Positions 23,871-33,187 of a stretch of DNA of 34,618 bases are shown in pieces (the stretch's first letter is position 1; every line of letters starts with the position of its first letter). The DNA is taken from NCBI GenBank assembly GCA_027486255.1, contig JAIXPL010000060.1, positions 1-34,618 of the forward strand. The letters are read 5' to 3'. Made by a program: the position numbers and the translations under genes. Under the pieces are notes generated by a model. The model saw only the letters and a program-made list of their open reading frames with translations, did not search any database and was not told the origin of the DNA. This DNA is from Comamonadaceae bacterium. Lineage in GTDB: Bacteria; Pseudomonadota; Gammaproteobacteria; Burkholderiales; Burkholderiaceae_C.

Positions 23871-24993
23871 GCCCCCCGAAGCGGCCGAAGGCCGCCTCCC
23901 CCCTGGGGGGGCGCCGCCTGTGGACGGGCAAAGCCCGATCCACGGCGGCACTGATTTGGGCGTCGGGCGTTCGCCTTCGCCGGCACGGCGGGCCTGGCAG
24001 CGCTTTGCACGCAATCGGCTGGGTTTCTGGAGCTTGGTGCTGTTTGGCGTGTTGGTTGTCCTGAGCCTGGCGGCCGAACTGGTGTCAAACGACCGGCCCT
24101 TGCTGGTGCGCTATCAGGGCGAGTTCTATGTGCCCATTGCCAAGGTCTATCCCGAGAAAACCTTTGGCGGCGACTTCGACACCGCCACCGATTACCACGA
24201 CCCCTTCATCCGCCAGCAATTGGCCCGCGAAGGCAACTGGGCGTTGTTCGCACCCAACCCCTACGGGCCGAAAACCATCAACTACTTTGCGCGCGAGCCC
24301 AATCCCTCGCGGCCCACGCGGGACAACCTGCTGGGCACCGACGACCGGGGCCGCGACCTGCTGGCCCAGCTGATCTACGGCTTTCGGGTCAGCGTGCTCT
24401 TTGCCTTCGCGCTCACGGCCACGGGGGTGCTGCTGGGCGTGCTCACCGGGGCGGTGCAGGGTTATTTCGGCGGCCGCACCGACCTGGCCTTTCAGCGCTT
24501 CATGGAAATCTGGGGCTCTATGCCCGAGCTCTACCTGCTGATCATTTTCAGTGCCGTGTTCGCGCCCAGCATCAGCTTGCTGCTGATCCTGCTGAGTCTG
24601 TTTGGCTGGCTGGGTCTGTCGGACTATGTGCGCGCCGAGTTCCTGCGCAACCGGCAGATGGACTACGTGCGGGCGGCCCGCGCCATGGGTCTGTCGCACT
24701 GGCAGATCATCACGCGCCATGTGCTGCCCAACAGCATGACGCCGGTGGTCACCTTTTTGCCGTTCCGCATGAGTGCGGCCATTTTGGCGCTCACCTCGCT
24801 CGACTTTCTGGGCCTGGGCGTGCCGCCGGGAACGCCCTCGTTGGGCGAATTGCTCTCCCAGGGCAAGAACAGCATCGATGCCTGGTGGATTTCGCTGTCC
24901 ACCTTTGGCGTACTGGTCAGCACCTTGCTCTTGCTCACCTTCATGGGCGATGCCCTGCGCGATGCGCTGGATCCCCGAAAGGCCGACCGATGA
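23836..24993 (+). CDS. yejE: Peptide ABC transporter permease (YejE) with palindrome-encoded N-terminal extension
   Basis: The 385-residue frame is longer than the usual YejE of about 340. Recognisable YejE sequence begins near residue 50 with RRAWQRFARNRLGFWSL and continues with the typical LLGTDDRGRDLL, EAA loop (ARAMGLSHWQIITRHVLPN) and SLDFLGLGVPPG. The preceding segment, rich in Pro and Gly, is the translation of the REP-like element at 23881-23949. No start has a strong ribosome site: ATG 23836, GTG 23854, a GTG near 23920 and a TTG near 23956 are all in frame. I list the longest; GTG 23854, overlapping the yejB stop, is equally credible. The stop overlaps the yejF start. Confidence 0.9.
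   Translation: MSGWIPVSGSTKPPEAAEGRLPPGGAPPVDGQSPIHGGTDLGVGRSPSPARRAWQRFARNRLGFWSLVLFGVLVVLSLAAELVSNDRPLLVRYQGEFYVPIAKVYPEKTFGGDFDTATDYHDPFIRQQLAREGNWALFAPNPYGPKTINYFAREPNPSRPTRDNLLGTDDRGRDLLAQLIYGFRVSVLFAFALTATGVLLGVLTGAVQGYFGGRTDLAFQRFMEIWGSMPELYLLIIFSAVFAPSISLLLILLSLFGWLGLSDYVRAEFLRNRQMDYVRAARAMGLSHWQIITRHVLPNSMTPVVTFLPFRMSAAILALTSLDFLGLGVPPGTPSLGELLSQGKNSIDAWWISLSTFGVLVSTLLLLTFMGDALRDALDPRKADR
23881..23949. repeat. REP-like nested palindromic element
   Basis: Three inverted repeats lie in a row: GCGGCC-GAA-GGCCGC (23881-23895), CCCCCC-T-GGGGGG (23898-23910) and a nested stem, GCCGCC/GGCGGC outside, GTGGA/TCCAC inside and CGGGC-AAA-GCCCG at the tip (23913-23949). GC-rich palindromes of this appearance are often dispersed between genes in Comamonadaceae. 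Here the element sits inside the yejE reading frame and keeps it open. Confidence 0.7.
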
Positions 24994-26582
24994 GTCCCCT
25001 TTTACAGGCCCGTGGCCTGAGCGTCGGCTTTGGCGGGCGGCCGGTGGTCGATGCCATCGACTTTGACATCCAGCCCGGCGAAAAGCTGGCTCTGGTGGGC
25101 GAGTCCGGTTCGGGCAAGACGGTCACGGCCCTGAGCCTGCTGGGCCTGGTGCAGGGTGCCCGCAGCTCGGGACAGGCGTGGTTTCAACCGCCCTCGGGCG
25201 AAGCGGTTGACCTGCTGTCCCTGTCCGAGCAGGCCCTGCGCGGCATCCGCGGGCAGGACATCGCCATGGTCTTTCAGGAGCCCATGACGGCCTTGAATCC
25301 CCTGTTCACCGTGGGCGAGCAGATCGCCGAGGTGCTGCAACTCAAGCAAGGGCTGGACCGCCGTGCGGCCTGGGCAGGCGCCATCCAGGCGCTGGCCGAG
25401 ACCGGCATTCCCGAGCCCGAGCGTCGCGCCGGCGCCTACCCACACCAGCTCTCGGGGGGGCAGCGACAGCGCGCCATGATCGCCATGGCCCTGGCCTGCC
25501 AGCCGCGCCTGCTGCTGGCCGATGAGCCCACCACGGCCCTGGACGTGAGCCTGCGCAGCCAGATCCTCGAATTGCTGGCCGAGCTGCAGCGGCGCCGGGG
25601 CATGGCGGTGCTGCTGATCACGCACGACCTGAACCTGGTGCGGCGTTTTGCCGACCGGGTGGCCGTGATGGAGCGGGGCCGCATTGTGGAGCAGGGGGCC
25701 GTCGGCGAGGTGTTCGCCCGGCCGCAGCATGCTTACACCCGCAAGCTGCTGGACAGCCGACCCGAGCGCGCTCTGGCCCCAGCCGCTGGCGCCGCGGCCT
25801 GGCTGCAGGCTCGTCAAATCCAGGTGTCCTACCCTGTCCCCCGGCCCGGTCTGCGTGGCTGGTTCAGCACAGGCTCATTCCTGGCCGTCCAGGGGGCCGA
25901 TTTCGAGGTGCTTCCTGGCCAAACACTGGGCGTGGTCGGGGAGTCGGGCTCTGGCAAGTCGACCCTGGCCCTGGCTGTGCTGGGCCTCATGCCTTTTTCA
26001 GGAGAACTCCTGATGGGCGGAGCCACCTGGAGTGGGCGCCTGTCTGAGGACAAGGCCTTGCGCCGACAGGTTCAGGTGGTGTTCCAGGACCCGTTCTCCT
26101 CCCTTTCGCCGCGCATGACCATTGAGGAAACCGTGGGGGAGGGCCTCACCGTCCATCACCCCAGCCTGCCAGCGCCTGAACGCAGGCGCCGGGTGCTGGC
26201 CACCCTGGCCGAGGTTGGCCTGCCAGAGGCTGATTTTCCGGGCCTGCTGCAACGCTACCCGCATGAGTTTTCCGGCGGTCAGCGTCAGCGCATTGCCCTG
26301 GCCCGCGCCCTGGTGGTCGAGCCACGCCTGCTGGTGCTGGACGAACCCACCAGCGCCCTAGATGTAACGGTGCAGAAACAGGTGCTGGCCCTGCTCCAGC
26401 GCCTGCAGCGCGAGCGGGGCCTGAGTTACCTGCTGATCACCCACGACGTGGACGTGATCCGGGCCATGGCCCACCAGGTGCTTGTGATGAAGGACGGCCA
26501 GGTGCTCGAGGCCGGCCCGGCCCTGGAGGTGCTGGCCGCGCCGCGCCACCCCTACACGCGGCAACTGCTCGAGCAGGCCTGA
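24990..26582 (+). CDS. yejF: Peptide ABC transporter ATPase with two nucleotide-binding domains (YejF)
   Basis: The ATG at 24990 overlaps the yejE stop (ATGA). The 530-residue protein fuses two ABC ATPase domains, as in YejF. Domain 1 has GESGSGKT at 37-44 and LSGGQRQR; domain 2 has GESGSGKS at 317-324 and FSGGQRQR, each followed by a DEPT Walker B region. It powers import by YejB and YejE. It is the last gene of the operon; no strong terminator is visible before the rimP promoter. Confidence 0.95.
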   Translation: MSPLLQARGLSVGFGGRPVVDAIDFDIQPGEKLALVGESGSGKTVTALSLLGLVQGARSSGQAWFQPPSGEAVDLLSLSEQALRGIRGQDIAMVFQEPMTALNPLFTVGEQIAEVLQLKQGLDRRAAWAGAIQALAETGIPEPERRAGAYPHQLSGGQRQRAMIAMALACQPRLLLADEPTTALDVSLRSQILELLAELQRRRGMAVLLITHDLNLVRRFADRVAVMERGRIVEQGAVGEVFARPQHAYTRKLLDSRPERALAPAAGAAAWLQARQIQVSYPVPRPGLRGWFSTGSFLAVQGADFEVLPGQTLGVVGESGSGKSTLALAVLGLMPFSGELLMGGATWSGRLSEDKALRRQVQVVFQDPFSSLSPRMTIEETVGEGLTVHHPSLPAPERRRRVLATLAEVGLPEADFPGLLQRYPHEFSGGQRQRIALARALVVEPRLLVLDEPTSALDVTVQKQVLALLQRLQRERGLSYLLITHDVDVIRAMAHQVLVMKDGQVLEAGPALEVLAAPRHPYTRQLLEQA

Positions 26583-26605
26583 GGGCCTGGGGTGGCTCAC
26601 TTGGC

Positions 26606-26634
26606 TTGGCGGGCCGCCCAATAGGGGTTACAAT
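26606..26634 (+). promoter_or_regulatory. Sigma-70-type promoter of the rimP-nusA-infB operon
   Basis: TTGGCG (26606-26611) and TACAAT (26629-26634) are separated by exactly 17 bases, a good sigma-70 match. It lies in the only long gap before rimP and about 10 bases ahead of the leader stem-loop. Confidence 0.65.
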
Positions 26635-26643
26635 GACAGCTTC

Positions 26644-26688
26644 ACGACCAAATGGGCGGGTTTTCACCGGCCCATTTTTTTTGGTCGT
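26644..26688 (+). promoter_or_regulatory. Leader attenuator/terminator-like stem-loop before rimP
   Basis: The core hairpin ATGGGC...GCCCAT (26652-26657 with 26670-26675) encloses a GGT/ACC stem and is followed by a run of eight T, so it reads as an intrinsic terminator just after the transcription start. The flanks ACGACCAA (26644-26651) and TTGGTCGT (26681-26688) are also perfectly complementary and could extend the stem, bulging out part of the T-run. The two forms suggest attenuation of the operon, perhaps through NusA. Confidence 0.7.
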
Positions 26689-26762
26689 TCGATTTCCGGG
26701 GCAGCCGAGTTCCGGGAGGGCAGGGCGGGTTCACGGTCATAGTTAAGGCGGTTCAGGGCCTC

Positions 26763-27344
26763 ATGGCGCTTCACGAAACGGTAGAGCAAACAGTCAGTGG
26801 TTTGGGTTACGAGCTGGTCGACATCGAGCGCACCGGCGGAGGTCTCCTGCGCGTGACCATTGACCTGCCCTGGACGCCGGGCGCAGAGCAGTTCATCAAC
26901 GCCGAAGATTGCGAACAGGTGACACGACAACTTCAGTTCGTACTGGAGGTCGAGGGCGTCGACTATGCGCGCCTGGAAGTCAGTTCACCAGGCATCGACC
27001 GGCCGCTGAAGACCGACAAAGATTTCCAGCGCTTTGAAGGCGAGTTGATTGACTTGACCTTGAAAGCGCCGATTGGCGCGGCCGCATCCGGCTCTGGCGT
27101 GGCCGCCAACCGCAAAAAATTTCGTGGTCGCCTGGAGCGCACCGATACGGGCTGGCAGGTGCTCTGGTCAGACGAACCCGAGCTCAAGCCGGGACAAAAG
27201 GTCAGCAAGAAGCGCTTGCCCGCGCCGCTGCAAGCCCTGGGCTTCACGCTGGATGAGATTGCGCAGGCCCGCCTAGCGCCTGTGGTGGATTTCAAGGGAC
27301 GCCGCCCGCGGTCGTCCCTCAACAATGATCAGATTGAGAATTAA
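26763..27344 (+). CDS. rimP: Ribosome maturation factor RimP
   Basis: I use the ATG at 26763 (MALHETVEQTVSGLGYELV), where family similarity begins; this gives 193 residues. RimP assists maturation of the 30S subunit. The segment LEVSSPGIDRPLKTDKDF is the family hallmark and the C-terminal SH3-like domain carries basic residues. A Gly/Ala-rich insert (IGAAASGSGVAANRKK) is present near residue 105. It is followed 21 bases later by nusA, the conserved order. Confidence 0.96.
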   Translation: MALHETVEQTVSGLGYELVDIERTGGGLLRVTIDLPWTPGAEQFINAEDCEQVTRQLQFVLEVEGVDYARLEVSSPGIDRPLKTDKDFQRFEGELIDLTLKAPIGAAASGSGVAANRKKFRGRLERTDTGWQVLWSDEPELKPGQKVSKKRLPAPLQALGFTLDEIAQARLAPVVDFKGRRPRSSLNNDQIEN

Positions 27345-27365
27345 GAGGAAAGGCAGGCTTGTGAA

Positions 27366-28865
27366 ATGAATCGCGAACTGTTGATGTTGGTCGATGCGAT
27401 CTCCCGTGAAAAAAACGTGGAGCGCGATGTGGTGTTCGGCGCCGTCGAGCTGGCTCTGGCTTCGGCCACCAAGAAAATTTATCCCGAGGGCACCGATATC
27501 CGGGTGGCCGTCGACCGTGACAGCGGTGTCTATGAGACCTTCCGTCGCTGGCTGGTGGTGCCCGACGAGGCGGGCCTGCAGAACCCTGAGGGCGAAGAGC
27601 TGGTCAGCGATGCGCGCGAAGAAATCGCCGACATCGAAGAGGGCGACTTCATCGAAAAGCCAGTCGAGAGCATGCCCATCGGTCGCATCGGTGCACAGGC
27701 AGCCAAGCAGGTGATCCTGCAAAAAATTCGTGACGCCGAGCGCGAGATGCTGCTCAACGACTTTCTCTCCCGTGGCGAGAAGATTTTCGTGGGCACCGTC
27801 AAGCGCATGGACAAGGGCGACATCATTGTGGAGTCCGGCCGTGTGGAAGGGCGCCTGCGCCGTGGCGACATGATTTCCAAGGAAAACCTGCGCTCAGGCG
27901 ACCGGGTTCGCGCCATGATCATGGAGGTGGACACCACCCTGCGCGGTGCGCCCATCATCCTCTCGCGCAGCGCACCCGAGTTCATGATTGAGTTGTTCCG
28001 CCAGGAAGTGCCCGAGATTGAGCAGGGCCTGCTGGAGATCAAGTCCTGCGCCCGCGATTCCGGCTCCCGCGCCAAGATTGCCGTGCTCTCGCACGACAAG
28101 CGCGTCGACCCCATTGGCACCTGTGTGGGTGTGCGTGGCACACGTGTCAATGCCGTGACCAACGAGCTCGCTGGCGAGCGCGTGGACATCGTGCTCTGGA
28201 GCGAGGACCCTGCCCAGTTCGTGATCGGCGCGCTGGCTCCGGCCAACGTGCAGTCCATCGTGGTGGACGAAGAAAAGCACGCCATGGACGTGGTGGTGGA
28301 CGAAGAGAACCTGGCTATTTCCATCGGCCGGGGCGGACAGAACGTGCGCCTGGCTTCAGAGCTCACGGGCTGGAAGATCAACATCATGACGGCCGACGAG
28401 TCTGCCCTGAAGCAGGCCAGCGAGACCGAATCGGCCCGCAGCCTCTTCATGGAAAAACTCGATGTCGACGAAGAGATCGCCGACATCCTGATTGCCGAGG
28501 GCTTCAACAGCCTGGAAGAAGTGGCTTATGTGCCGCTGCAGGAGATGCTGGACATCGAGTCCTTCGACGAGGACACCGTCAACGAATTGCGCAACCGCGC
28601 CAAGGATGCCCTGCTGACCATGGAAATCGCCCGCGAGGAGAGTGTTGAGGGGGTGTCGCAAAACCTGCGGGACCTCGAAGGCCTCACCCCCGAGCTGATT
28701 GCCAAACTCACCGAGGCGGGGGTGCATACCCGCGACGACCTGGCCGACCTGGCTGTGGACGAACTTACCGAGATCACCGGCCAGACCTCCGAGGAAGCCA
28801 CGGCCCTGATCATGACCGCGCGTGCACATTGGTTCTCCGATGAGTCCGCTCCCCAAGAGCAATGA
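27366..28865 (+). CDS. nusA: Transcription termination/antitermination protein NusA
   Basis: The 499-residue protein is a full-length NusA. It has the N-terminal RNA-polymerase-binding domain (about 1-125), an S1 domain (about 135-200, [15 protein letters not shown]), KH1 and KH2 ([29 protein letters not shown]) and two acidic C-terminal repeats as in proteobacteria. It modulates pausing, termination and antitermination, and may feed back on the leader upstream of rimP. AGGAAAGG lies ahead of the ATG. Confidence 0.97.
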   Translation: MNRELLMLVDAISREKNVERDVVFGAVELALASATKKIYPEGTDIRVAVDRDSGVYETFRRWLVVPDEAGLQNPEGEELVSDAREEIADIEEGDFIEKPVESMPIGRIGAQAAKQVILQKIRDAEREMLLNDFLSRGEKIFVGTVKRMDKGDIIVESGRVEGRLRRGDMISKENLRSGDRVRAMIMEVDTTLRGAPIILSRSAPEFMIELFRQEVPEIEQGLLEIKSCARDSGSRAKIAVLSHDKRVDPIGTCVGVRGTRVNAVTNELAGERVDIVLWSEDPAQFVIGALAPANVQSIVVDEEKHAMDVVVDEENLAISIGRGGQNVRLASELTGWKINIMTADESALKQASETESARSLFMEKLDVDEEIADILIAEGFNSLEEVAYVPLQEMLDIESFDEDTVNELRNRAKDALLTMEIAREESVEGVSQNLRDLEGLTPELIAKLTEAGVHTRDDLADLAVDELTEITGQTSEEATALIMTARAHWFSDESAPQEQ

Positions 28866-28889
28866 TCATGGAGGCCGGGAAACCCAACT

Positions 28890-31769
28890 ATGTCCAGTAC
28901 TATCACCGTCGCTGAATTTGCAGCGGAACTGAATAAACCGACGACCGTTTTGCTGGATCAACTCAGCAGCGCGGGCGTTGCCAAGAAGTCGGCGTCGGAC
29001 CTGGTGTCCGATTCCGATAAGCAAAAGCTTCTGAGCTTCCTGCAGGCCAGCCACGGCACGGCCACGGCCGAGCGCAAGAAGATCACACTGGTCAAGAAAT
29101 CCACCACCGAGATCAAGCAGGCCGATGCCACTGGCAAGGCCCGCACCATCCAGGTGGAAGTGCGCAAAAAGCGGACCTTCATCAAGCGAGACGATGCCGC
29201 CGAGGCCGTCGCTGAGGATGATGTCAGCAGCGATGCATCCGCAGCCCAAGCCAGTCAGGTGATTGATGCCGCCGAGCTGACCCGCCGAGAAGAAGAAGCT
29301 CAGCGTCAGGCCGAACTCCTGCGCCGCCAGGAAGAAGACCTGGCCGAAAAGCGCCGCCTGCGCGAAGAGCAGGAAGCCCGCGAGCGCGCCCTTGAGGAAG
29401 AGCGTCGCCAGGCTCAGGCGGCGCGTGCCGCCGAGGAAGCCCTTGCCGCTGCCAGCGGAACGGCTTCTTCCAGCCCCGCAGCCGAAAGCACCGAGGGAGA
29501 TGCCAAGGCCGCAGCGGATGCCGCCGTCAAGTCGGCACAGGCCAGCGCTGATGCTGCATCGGCCAAGGCCAAGGCCCAGGCTGAGTTGCAAGCCGAGGCA
29601 CTGCGTGCCCGTGAATTGACAGATCGGCGCCGCAAGGCCGAGGCCGAGGCCGCAGGCATCCGTGCCATGCTCAATGCGCCCAAGCGCGTGCTCAGCGCAC
29701 CAGAGCCACCCAAGGCCCCCATCAAAGGCACCTTGCACAAGCCCGTCGTGGCCCCGGGCGCGGCCAAGCCGGCCGCAGGTGCCGCCACTCCCGCCGCCGG
29801 TGCTGGTGTGGGCGTTCGCAAGGAAGTCCGCTCTGAAAACCTCTCGTCCACCTGGAAGGACGACGCGGCCAAAAAGAAAGAAATCAAGACCCGTGGCGCC
29901 ACCCCGGTGCCTGGCCGCGGCAACTGGCGCGCTGCCCCGCGCGGCGGCCGCCGTGGCGACCGCGATGCACGTGGCGATTCGAGCTTTGTGGCGCCCGCTG
30001 AGTTCAAGGCGCTCGAAGTGCACGTGCCCGAAACCATCACGGTGGCGGAGCTGTCGCACAAAATGAGCGTCAAGTCCTCCGAGGTCATCAAGCACCTCAT
30101 GAAGCTCGGACAGCTGGCCACCATCAACCAGCCGCTGGACCAAGACACGGCCATGATCGTGGTCGAGGAAATGGGCCACAAGGCCATTACCGCCGCACTG
30201 GACGATCCCGAGGCCTTCACCGACGAGGAAGTGTCGGGACAAGAAGCCGAGGCGCTGACCCGTGCGCCCGTGGTGACCGTGATGGGCCACGTGGACCACG
30301 GCAAGACCTCCTTGCTCGACTACATCCGTCGCGCCAAGGTTGCTGCGGGCGAAGCTGGCGGCATCACGCAGCACATCGGCGCCTACCACGTCGAGACGCC
30401 GCGTGGCATGGTGTCCTTTCTGGACACCCCGGGTCACGAGGCCTTCACGGCCATGCGTGCCCGTGGCGCGCAGGCCACCGACATCGTCATCTTGGTGGTG
30501 GCGGCAGATGACGGCGTGATGCCCCAGACGAAGGAGGCCATCAAGCACGCGAAAGCAGCGGGTGTGCCCATCGTCGTGGCCATCAACAAAATCGATAAGC
30601 CCGACGCCAACCCCGATCGCGTGAAAAGCGAGCTGGTGGCCGAGGAAGTGGTGCCCGAGGAATTCGGTGGCGAGTCACCCTTCGTGGCGGTCTCGGCCAA
30701 AACCGGCCAGGGCATCGACGACTTGCTCGAGCAGGTCTTGCTGCAGGCCGAGGTGCTGGAGCTCAAGGCCCCGGTTGAGGCCATGGCCAAGGGCCTGGTG
30801 ATCGAGGCGCAGCTGGACAAGGGCCGCGGCCCCGTGGCCACGGTGCTGGTGCAGTCGGGCACGCTCAAGACCGGCGACGTGGTGCTGGCGGGCCAGACCT
30901 ATGGCCGCGTGCGCGCCATGCTGGACGAAAACGGCCGCAAAACCGAATCGGCCGGCCCCTCCATTCCGGTGGAAATCCAGGGCCTGACCGAGGTGCCGCA
31001 GGCCGGCGACGAGTTCATGGTGCTCAGCGACGAGCGCCGTGCACGCGAGATTGCCACCTACCGTGCGGGTAAGTTCCGCAACACCAAGCTGGCCAAGCAG
31101 CAAGCAGCCAAGCTGGAAAACATGTTTTCCGACATGGCGTCGGGCGAGATCAAGACCTTGCCCATCATCGTCAAGGCCGATGTGCAAGGCTCGCAGGAGG
31201 CGCTGGCGCAATCGCTGCTCAAGCTCTCCAACGAAGAAGTGCGCGTGCAGCTGGTGTACTCGGCGGTGGGTGGCATCTCCGAGTCCGACATCAACCTGGC
31301 GATTGCCTCCAAGGCCGTGGTCATTGGCTTTAATGTGCGCGCCGACTCCCAGGCCCGCAAGGTGGCTGAGCACAACGGCATCGACCTGCGTTACTACAAC
31401 ATCATCTACGACGCCGTGGATGACCTGCGCGCCGCCATGTCGGGCATGCTCACGCCAGAAAAACGCGAAGAAGTCATCGGCATGGCCGAGATCCGCACGG
31501 TGTTTGTGGCTTCGAAGATCGGTACGGTCGCTGGCTGTATGGTGACCTCGGGTCTGGTGACCCGCAGTGCCCATTTCCGTCTGCTGCGCAACAACGTGGT
31601 GGTCTACACCGGCGAGCTCGAGTCGCTCAAGCGGGTCAAGGACGACGTGCGCGAGGTCAAGGAAGGCTTCGAGTGCGGTATCAAGCTCAAGAACTACAAC
31701 GACATCAAAGAAGGCGACCAGCTCGAGTTCTTTGAGGTCAAGGAAGTGGCCCGGACCCTGAGCGCCTGA
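28890..31769 (+). CDS. infB: Translation initiation factor IF-2
   Basis: The 959-residue GTPase brings initiator tRNA to the 30S subunit. An N-terminal IF2_N domain (about 1-55) is followed by a long Ala/Glu/Arg-rich helical linker and a basic region. A second small IF2_N-like domain begins near 375. The GTPase domain follows with P-loop GHVDHGKT at 466-473, DTPGH and NKID. The C-terminal beta-barrel domains that bind fMet-tRNA are complete. It starts 24 bases after nusA. Confidence 0.97.
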   Translation: MSSTITVAEFAAELNKPTTVLLDQLSSAGVAKKSASDLVSDSDKQKLLSFLQASHGTATAERKKITLVKKSTTEIKQADATGKARTIQVEVRKKRTFIKRDDAAEAVAEDDVSSDASAAQASQVIDAAELTRREEEAQRQAELLRRQEEDLAEKRRLREEQEARERALEEERRQAQAARAAEEALAAASGTASSSPAAESTEGDAKAAADAAVKSAQASADAASAKAKAQAELQAEALRARELTDRRRKAEAEAAGIRAMLNAPKRVLSAPEPPKAPIKGTLHKPVVAPGAAKPAAGAATPAAGAGVGVRKEVRSENLSSTWKDDAAKKKEIKTRGATPVPGRGNWRAAPRGGRRGDRDARGDSSFVAPAEFKALEVHVPETITVAELSHKMSVKSSEVIKHLMKLGQLATINQPLDQDTAMIVVEEMGHKAITAALDDPEAFTDEEVSGQEAEALTRAPVVTVMGHVDHGKTSLLDYIRRAKVAAGEAGGITQHIGAYHVETPRGMVSFLDTPGHEAFTAMRARGAQATDIVILVVAADDGVMPQTKEAIKHAKAAGVPIVVAINKIDKPDANPDRVKSELVAEEVVPEEFGGESPFVAVSAKTGQGIDDLLEQVLLQAEVLELKAPVEAMAKGLVIEAQLDKGRGPVATVLVQSGTLKTGDVVLAGQTYGRVRAMLDENGRKTESAGPSIPVEIQGLTEVPQAGDEFMVLSDERRAREIATYRAGKFRNTKLAKQQAAKLENMFSDMASGEIKTLPIIVKADVQGSQEALAQSLLKLSNEEVRVQLVYSAVGGISESDINLAIASKAVVIGFNVRADSQARKVAEHNGIDLRYYNIIYDAVDDLRAAMSGMLTPEKREEVIGMAEIRTVFVASKIGTVAGCMVTSGLVTRSAHFRLLRNNVVVYTGELESLKRVKDDVREVKEGFECGIKLKNYNDIKEGDQLEFFEVKEVARTLSA

Positions 31770-31770
31770 A

Positions 31771-31810
31771 GCTCAGGCGGTCTCGCCCCCGCGGGCGAGC
31801 CGCCAAGCTG
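31771..31810 (+). promoter_or_regulatory. Strong hairpin between infB and rbfA
   Basis: GGCGG and CTCGCCC (31777-31789, one bulged T) pair with GGGCGAG and CCGCC (31794-31805) around a CCGC loop, and flanking AGCT pairs extend the stem. There is no T-run, so it is not a classical terminator; it may be a processing or mRNA-stability element that sets different levels of IF-2 and RbfA. Confidence 0.55.
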
Positions 31811-31823
31811 AAGGATTGCAGAC

Positions 31824-32192
31824 ATGCGCAAGAAATCGTCCACCCCCAACCGCGGTTTCCGCGTGGCCGACCAGATCCAGCGGGACCTGAGCGAGCTGAT
31901 CGCGCGCGAGCTCAAGGACCCCCGCGTGGGCATGGTCACGGTGCAAAACGTGGAGGTGTCCCCGGACTACGCGCATGCCAAGGTCTTCTTCAGCGTGTTG
32001 GTGGGTGACCCCGAAGAGGCCCAGGAGGCCTTGAACCAGGCCGCCGGTTTTCTGCGCAATGGTCTTTTCAAACGCTTGATGATCCACACCGTGCCCACGC
32101 TGCACTTTCAGTTCGACCGCACCACCGAGCGTGCCTCCGACATGAACGCCTTGATCGCCAAGGCGGTCTCTTCCCGCGCCAAGGACGACTAG
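31824..32192 (+). CDS. rbfA: Ribosome-binding factor A
   Basis: The 122-residue protein is RbfA, a KH-fold factor that binds the 30S subunit during late maturation and cold adaptation. Typical segments are [28 protein letters not shown] and [14 protein letters not shown]. It precedes truB by only three bases, consistent with co-translation. Confidence 0.96.
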   Translation: MRKKSSTPNRGFRVADQIQRDLSELIARELKDPRVGMVTVQNVEVSPDYAHAKVFFSVLVGDPEEAQEALNQAAGFLRNGLFKRLMIHTVPTLHFQFDRTTERASDMNALIAKAVSSRAKDD

Positions 32193-32195
32193 CCA

Positions 32196-33176
32196 GTGAA
32201 CGCGCCACGCACCAGGGTGCAGCGGCGCCCTGTGCATGGGGTGTTGCTGCTCGATAAACCGCTGGGACTGTCCAGCAACCAGGCTTTGCAAAAGGCCAAG
32301 TGGTTGCTGTGCGCTGAAAAAGCAGGCCACACCGGCACCCTGGATCCGCTGGCTTCGGGTGTGCTGCCCTTGTGTTTTGGTGCGGCCACCAAGTTCAGTC
32401 AGTTGCACCTGGATGCCGACAAGACCTACGAGACCGATATTCGCCTGGGCATACAGACCAACACCGCCGACGCCGAAGGCCAGGTGATAGCCACCCGGCC
32501 CGTGCAGTGCTCCGTGGGCCAGTTGGTGGAGGTGCTGGACCGATTCATGGGCCCCATTCGCCAGGTGCCGCCCATGCACAGCGCGCTCAAGAAAGACGGC
32601 AAGGCACTTTACGAATACGCCCGCGAAGGCGAAATGGTCGAGCGTGAGCCCCGCGAGGTGGTGATCCATGACCTGGACCTGCTGCAATGGCAGCTCGAGG
32701 GCGATGCGCCCTTTGTGCGCCTGCGCGTGAGCTGCAGCAAGGGCACCTACATCCGCACCCTGGGCGAAGACATTGGCGAGGCCCTGGGCTGCGGGGGGCA
32801 TCTGAGTCACTTGCGCCGCATCGCCACGGGCCCGTTCGAGGTGGCCCAGTGCGTGACGCTGGCGCAGCTCGAGGCCATGGAGGAGGGCGAGCGCCAAGCG
32901 GCCCTGCTCCCCCTCGATGCGCTGTTGCCAGGTCATGAGCCTGTCACCCTTGATACCGATAATGCCCGCCGATTCCTCAGCGGATTGCGCCGGCGGGGTC
33001 CCTGGCCCGATACAGACCAGGTGGCCGTGTACGGAGACCAGCCCCGCGCCCTCCTGGGCACCGCCCACGTCAGGGCGGGAGAGTTGATACCGGGCCGTTT
33101 GTTGAGCCCCCTTGAAATTCAACAGATTTTGGAAAGTTCGCCACCCAGCCAGGCACACCTGGCCATGATGGCCTGA
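32196..33176 (+). CDS. truB: tRNA pseudouridine(55) synthase TruB (GTG start)
   Basis: The 326-residue enzyme makes pseudouridine 55 in the T-loop of tRNAs. The catalytic Asp50 lies in GHTGTLDPLASG. KPLGLSSNQAL, the KTYET segment and GTYIRTLGEDIG are family hallmarks. The start is GTG, three bases after the rbfA stop with a weak ribosome site, so translation is probably coupled. Confidence 0.96.
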   Translation: MNAPRTRVQRRPVHGVLLLDKPLGLSSNQALQKAKWLLCAEKAGHTGTLDPLASGVLPLCFGAATKFSQLHLDADKTYETDIRLGIQTNTADAEGQVIATRPVQCSVGQLVEVLDRFMGPIRQVPPMHSALKKDGKALYEYAREGEMVEREPREVVIHDLDLLQWQLEGDAPFVRLRVSCSKGTYIRTLGEDIGEALGCGGHLSHLRRIATGPFEVAQCVTLAQLEAMEEGERQAALLPLDALLPGHEPVTLDTDNARRFLSGLRRRGPWPDTDQVAVYGDQPRALLGTAHVRAGELIPGRLLSPLEIQQILESSPPSQAHLAMMA

Positions 33177-33187
33177 AGGAAAACAGC

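Noticed and set aside
22794..24014. 406-residue minus-strand frame opposite yejB and the yejE start
   Set aside because: It is antisense to a conserved permease; its length is due to high GC.
28866..30548. 560-residue Gly/Leu-rich open frame antisense to infB
   Set aside because: It mirrors the Ala/Glu/Arg-rich linker of IF-2; composition explains it.
31773..33158. 461-residue minus-strand frame opposite rbfA and truB
   Set aside because: It is a shadow of conserved housekeeping genes.
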